In this document: one piece after another, positions 60,728 through 64,000 of the stretch
Numbering within the stretch: the stretch's first letter is position 1
Layout of the letters: each line of letters begins with the position of its first letter
DNA from: Amycolatopsis roodepoortensis
GTDB taxonomy: Bacteria; Actinomycetota; Actinomycetes; Mycobacteriales; Pseudonocardiaceae
Reading direction: 5' to 3'
Assembly (NCBI RefSeq): GCF_014873915.1
Contig: NZ_JADBEJ010000005.1
Span: forward strand, 2,356,001-2,420,000
Length of the DNA stretch: 64,000 bases
Notes under the pieces: model-generated
The model's input: the letters and a program-made list of their open reading frames with translations, nothing else
Told to the model about the DNA's origin: nothing
The model's database searches: none
Translations under genes and position numbers: made by a program

Positions 60728-62915
60728 AGCGTCGCAGCCGCAGGCTGTTGGTGACGACGAACACCGAGGAGAACGCCATCGCGGCCCCCGCGATCATGGG
60801 GTTGAGCAGGCCGAGCGCGGCCAGCGGCAGCGCGGCGACGTTGTAGGCGAACGCCCAGAACAGGTTGCCCTTGATCGTGGCGAGGGTGCGGCGCGCGAGC
60901 CGGATGGCGTCCGCGGCCGCGCGCAGGTCGCCGCGCACCAGGGTGAGGTCACCGGCCTCGATCGCGGCGTCCGTCCCGGTCCCCATCGAGAGACCGAGGT
61001 CGGCCTGCGCGAGCGCGGCCGCGTCGTTGACGCCGTCGCCGACCATGGTGACCACGCGTCCTTCGGCCTGCAGCCGTTTGACGACGTCGACCTTGTCCGC
61101 GGGCAGGACCTCCGCGACCACTTCGTCGATCCCCACTTCGGCGGCGACGGCCTTCGCGGAACCGGTGTTGTCGCCGGTCAGCAGGACAGGGCGGAGCCCG
61201 AGCGCCTTCAGTTCCGCCACGGCCTCGGCCGACGTCGGCTTGACCGTGTCGGCGACGACGACCACACCGCGCGTCTCGCCGTCCCAAGCGACGACGACCG
61301 CCGTCGCGCCACGATCCTCGGCGGCCGTCTTGACCTGGGAATACTCGTCGCCGACCGCGATACCGTGCTGATCGAGAAGCGCGGGCCGCCCGGCGAGGAC
61401 GGTCTTGCCGTCAACCTCGCCGATGACGCCAAGGCCCTCGACGTTGCGGAACCCGCCGACCGGCGGCAGCTCACCCAGCCGCTCCTCGGCGGCCTCGACG
61501 ATCGCGCGGGCGATCGGATGTTCGGATGCGTGCTCGACCGCCGCGGCCAGGCGCAGCACCTCGGTCTCGTCGTCGCCATAGAGGTCGGTGAGGCTCATCT
61601 TCCCGGCGGTCACCGTGCCGGTCTTGTCCAGGACGACGGTGTCGACCGCGCGAGTGGACTCGAGCACCTCCGGTCCCTTGATGAGGATGCCCAGCTGCGC
61701 GCCACGACCGGTGCCCACCAGCAACGCCGTCGGCGTGGCCAGCCCGAGCGCGCATGGGCAAGCGATGATCAGGACCGCGACGGCGGCGGTGAAGGCGGCG
61801 TCGGCCCCGCTGCCCGCGCCGAGCCAGAAGCCGAGCGTGCCGACCGCGAGCGCGATCACCACCGGGACGAACACGGCCGACACCCGGTCGGCGAGCCGCT
61901 GGACCCGCGCCTTGCCGTTCTGTGCGTCCTCGACGAGCCGTGCCATCTGCGCGAGCCGCGTGTCGGCGCCGACCCGGGTGGCGCGGACGACGAGCCGTCC
62001 GCTCGCGTTGACCGTCCCGCCGACGACGGCGTCTCCGCTGGTCACCTCGACCGGGACGGCTTCACCCGTCAGCATGCTCAGGTCGACGGCCGATCCACCA
62101 TCGGTCACGACACCGTCGGTGGCGATCTTCTCCCCCGGCCGCACGACGAACTCGTCGCCCGTCTTGAGCGCACCGATCGGGACGCGGCTCTCTTGGCCGT
62201 CCTTGAGGATCGCGACGTCCTTCGCGCCGAGTTCGAGCAGCGCCCGAAGCGCGGCGCCGGAGCGGCGCTTTGACCTGGCCTCGAAGTACCGGCCCGCGAG
62301 GAGGAACGTGGTCACCCCGGCGGCGACCTCGAGGTAGACGTTGCCCGCGCCGGTCCCGCGCTGCATCGTCAAGTCGAAGCCGTGCCGCATGCCGGGTACG
62401 CCCGCGGCGCCGAACAGCAGGGCGTACAGCGACCAGAGCGTGGCGGCGACGACGCCGAGCGAGATCAGGGTGTCCATGGTGGCGGCGCCATGGCGGAGGT
62501 TCGTCCAGGCCGGGCGGTGGAACGGCCACGCGCCCCAGGTGACGACCGGCGCGGCCAGCACCAGCGAGACCCACTGCCAGTAGGTGAACTGCCAGGCCGG
62601 GACCATCGCCAGCACGATCACCGGCACGGCGAGCACGGCGGAGACCACGAGACGGGTTCTCAGGGAGCCGGTCTGGTCTTCGTCTTCGTCGGGCTTGGGC
62701 GGCTGGGCCGTGTAGCCGGCGGACTCGACGACGCCGACGAGTTCTTCGACCGAGAGCGCGGCGGGGAAGTCGACCTGCGCCTTCTCGGTGGCGTAATTGA
62801 CCGTGGCGGAGACGCCGTCGACCTTGTTCAGCTTGCGCTCGACCCGCGCGGCGCAGGAGGCGCAGGTCATCCCGCCGATGGCCAGTTCGACCCGCTGGGA
62901 TGTCGCGGCGCTCAC
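60678..62915 (-). CDS. copA: Copper-translocating P1B-type ATPase
   Basis: A 745-residue Cu(I) exporter. N-terminal heavy-metal domain GGMTCASCAARVERK, actuator TGEAVP, membrane CPC motif IACPCALGLATP, phosphorylation site DKTGTVTAGK, HP motif ASEHPIA and hinge GDGVNDAAAL. About eight membrane helices. It forms an operon with the two genes upstream through GTGA overlaps: CopZ, then the His-rich peptide, then this ATPase. Confidence 0.95.
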   Translation of the reverse strand: MSAATSQRVELAIGGMTCASCAARVERKLNKVDGVSATVNYATEKAQVDFPAALSVEELVGVVESAGYTAQPPKPDEDEDQTGSLRTRLVVSAVLAVPVIVLAMVPAWQFTYWQWVSLVLAAPVVTWGAWPFHRPAWTNLRHGAATMDTLISLGVVAATLWSLYALLFGAAGVPGMRHGFDLTMQRGTGAGNVYLEVAAGVTTFLLAGRYFEARSKRRSGAALRALLELGAKDVAILKDGQESRVPIGALKTGDEFVVRPGEKIATDGVVTDGGSAVDLSMLTGEAVPVEVTSGDAVVGGTVNASGRLVVRATRVGADTRLAQMARLVEDAQNGKARVQRLADRVSAVFVPVVIALAVGTLGFWLGAGSGADAAFTAAVAVLIIACPCALGLATPTALLVGTGRGAQLGILIKGPEVLESTRAVDTVVLDKTGTVTAGKMSLTDLYGDDETEVLRLAAAVEHASEHPIARAIVEAAEERLGELPPVGGFRNVEGLGVIGEVDGKTVLAGRPALLDQHGIAVGDEYSQVKTAAEDRGATAVVVAWDGETRGVVVVADTVKPTSAEAVAELKALGLRPVLLTGDNTGSAKAVAAEVGIDEVVAEVLPADKVDVVKRLQAEGRVVTMVGDGVNDAAALAQADLGLSMGTGTDAAIEAGDLTLVRGDLRAAADAIRLARRTLATIKGNLFWAFAYNVAALPLAALGLLNPMIAGAAMAFSSVFVVTNSLRLRRFRTGPAGRWRRTPPGP

Positions 62916-63076
62916 GGCGTACCTCCCGGGTGGTGCCCGTGGTGCTCGCTGGTCGGCGCCGGCGCCGGCGCGGGCGCCTCGTCCAACGGCCCGACGGCGG
63001 AACCGATCGCCCAGGCGACGGCGAACACCGCGACCAAAGCCGCGGCGAACGCCGACACCTTGACGGCGGTACTCAC
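62912..63076 (-). CDS. 54-residue His-rich membrane peptide in copper operon
   Basis: A gene too short for usual ORF cut-offs. The product has one hydrophobic helix (VSAFAAALVAVFAVAWAIG), a Pro/Ala hinge and a His-rich end (SEHHGHHPGGTP). It overlaps CopZ upstream and CopA downstream by 4 bp each (GTGA), so it is translated with both. The His cluster suggests a copper relay or binding role at the membrane; that is inference. Confidence 0.7.
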   Translation of the reverse strand: MSTAVKVSAFAAALVAVFAVAWAIGSAVGPLDEAPAPAPAPTSEHHGHHPGGTP

Positions 63077-63279
63077 GAGACGAGCTGGTAACCGGCCTCG
63101 GTGACGGCCGCGTCGACGGCCTCGACGTCCAGAGGCGCGTCGCTGGTGACGGTGACCTTGCCGCTGGCGACGTCCACGTTCACGGCGCTGACGCCCGCGA
63201 TCCCGCTGACCTCCTCGGTGACGGAGGAGGCGCAGTGCCCACAGGACATGCCCTTGACGGTGTAGGTGGTTTCGGCCAT
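63073..63279 (-). CDS. copZ: CopZ-type copper chaperone
   Basis: A 68-residue heavy-metal-associated domain with the MSCGHCASSV metal loop. It binds Cu(I) through the two Cys and delivers it to the ATPase two genes downstream. A candidate CsoR operator lies 45 bp upstream of its ATG. Confidence 0.9.
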   Translation of the reverse strand: MAETTYTVKGMSCGHCASSVTEEVSGIAGVSAVNVDVASGKVTVTSDAPLDVEAVDAAVTEAGYQLVS

Positions 63280-63323
63280 CGGTACGAACTCCTCTACAGG
63301 ACAGGTGGAGCGATCACTTCCTT

Positions 63324-63340
63324 TATACCCCGTGGGGGTA
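63324..63340. promoter_or_regulatory. CsoR operator upstream of copZ
   Basis: TATACCCCGTGGGGGTA, a near-perfect palindrome of the CsoR-type (ATACCCC...GGGGTA), located in the gap between copZ (minus) and cobF (plus). Confidence 0.72.
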
Positions 63341-63375
63341 GGGGTGTGCACAGAGGGTGCGGGGACACTGCGGAA

Positions 63376-64000
63376 ATGAGGAAGATCTCCGCCATCGGCA
63401 TCGGCGCCGGCGACCCGGAACACCTGACCGTCCAGGCCGTCCGGCGACTGAACGAGACCGATGTGTTCTTCGTCCTCGACAAGGGCTCGGAGAAGCAGGA
63501 CCTGACGGCGCTGCGCCAGGAGATCCTCGACCGGTTCGTCGAACAGCCCGGCTACCGCGTCGTGCGGGCACCGGACCCCGAACGCGACCGTACTCCGGAC
63601 GACTACCGGAAGGCCGTCGCCGACTGGCACCGGCTCCGGACCGACGTCTACGAGAACATGATCGCTTCGCTGGGTCCCGGCGAGCGGGGCGCGTTCCTCG
63701 TGTGGGGCGACCCCGCGCTCTACGACTCGACCCTGACCCTGCTGGACGCCGTGCTCGCCAGGGGAAACGTCGAGTTCGAGTACGACGTCATCCCGGGCGT
63801 GAGCAGCGTGGCCGCGCTGACGTCCCGGCACCGGACCACGATGAACCAGATCGGCCGCCCGGTCCTGATCACGACCGGCCGCCGTCTCGAAGCCGGCTGG
63901 CCCGCGGACGTCGACGACGTCTTCGTCATGCTGGACGCGAACTGCACCTTCTCGCAGTTCGCCGACACGGGCCTGGAGATCTACTGGGGCGCGTACCTCG
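63376..64000 (+). CDS. cobF: Precorrin-6A synthase (deacetylating), 3' end beyond window
   Basis: The first 208 residues of a tetrapyrrole (SAM-dependent) methylase. The start KISAIGIGAGDPEHLTVQAVRRL is the SAM-binding signature; DRTPDDYRKAVADWHRLRTDVYENMI and GPGERGAFLVWGDPALYDSTL are characteristic of CobF. It methylates C1 of precorrin-5 with loss of acetate in aerobic cobalamin synthesis. The reading frame is open at the right edge. Confidence 0.88.
   Translation, partial: MRKISAIGIGAGDPEHLTVQAVRRLNETDVFFVLDKGSEKQDLTALRQEILDRFVEQPGYRVVRAPDPERDRTPDDYRKAVADWHRLRTDVYENMIASLGPGERGAFLVWGDPALYDSTLTLLDAVLARGNVEFEYDVIPGVSSVAALTSRHRTTMNQIGRPVLITTGRRLEAGWPADVDDVFVMLDANCTFSQFADTGLEIYWGAYL

Overview
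The window looks like chromosomal DNA of a high-GC actinomycete, most likely Amycolatopsis or a close Pseudonocardiaceae relative. This is an inference from overall composition, GTG/TTG starts with strong Shine-Dalgarno sequences, a DUF222-HNH gene, mycothiol-type enzymes and the gene families present. No rRNA, tRNA, CRISPR array or intact insertion sequence was seen.

Positions 1-17 kb are ordinary accessory and household genes: an MFS exporter cut by the window edge, HxlR and ROK regulators, an amino-acid permease with a PLP decarboxylase and MarR regulator, a divergent LigD-type polymerase/ligase pair, a SigJ-type ECF sigma factor between two VOC genes, an ESX-type polymorphic toxin pair, a DUF4097 protein, a DUF222-HNH gene, a proline iminopeptidase and a carboxylate-amine ligase.

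Positions 17-56 kb read as one biosynthetic locus. Its centre is a nine/ten-membered enediyne core: the iterative PKS PksE (34745-40573), its hotdog thioesterase E10, an E6-like flavin reductase, acyl-CoA carboxylase beta and epsilon subunits, and a separate, translationally coupled operon E3-E4-E5-P450-Gluconate_2-dh3-GMC oxidoreductase-AhpD-like protein (49566 down to 41119). Beside it, 50750-54526 holds a two-gene thiazole/oxazole (TOMM) set: a fused E1-like/YcaO cyclodehydratase and a SagB-type dehydrogenase, with no precursor next to them. A 62-codon gene at 26774-26962, with its own ribosome binding site, perfect terminator hairpin, GG site and Cys-Phe-Thr-Thr-Cys core, is the best precursor candidate. 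A second small operon (27248-30125) adds an FAD oxidoreductase, an AhpD-like protein and two unrecognised proteins. Several genes of 37-102 codons lie between the operons.

The locus is unusually rich in regulators, many in paralogous sets on its two sides: AraC plus DUF1702 twice (about 18-20 kb and 48.6-50.6 kb), SARP plus HxlR-SCP2 twice (about 21-22.5 kb and 54.7-56.3 kb), and three near-identical NarL/DesR response regulators around a kinase that is a tandem fusion of two DesK-like modules, the first with a decayed ATP lid.

From 56.4 kb to the end the content is copper handling (a CopC-CopD fusion with a His-rich membrane protein, CsoR, CopA, a His-rich 54-residue peptide, CopZ, two candidate CsoR operators) plus a few unrelated genes, ending in a truncated cobF. 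Many gene junctions carry perfect 12-22 bp hairpins that act as plausible terminators. A short motif, TCCACTKTGGA, recurs far more often than base composition predicts.
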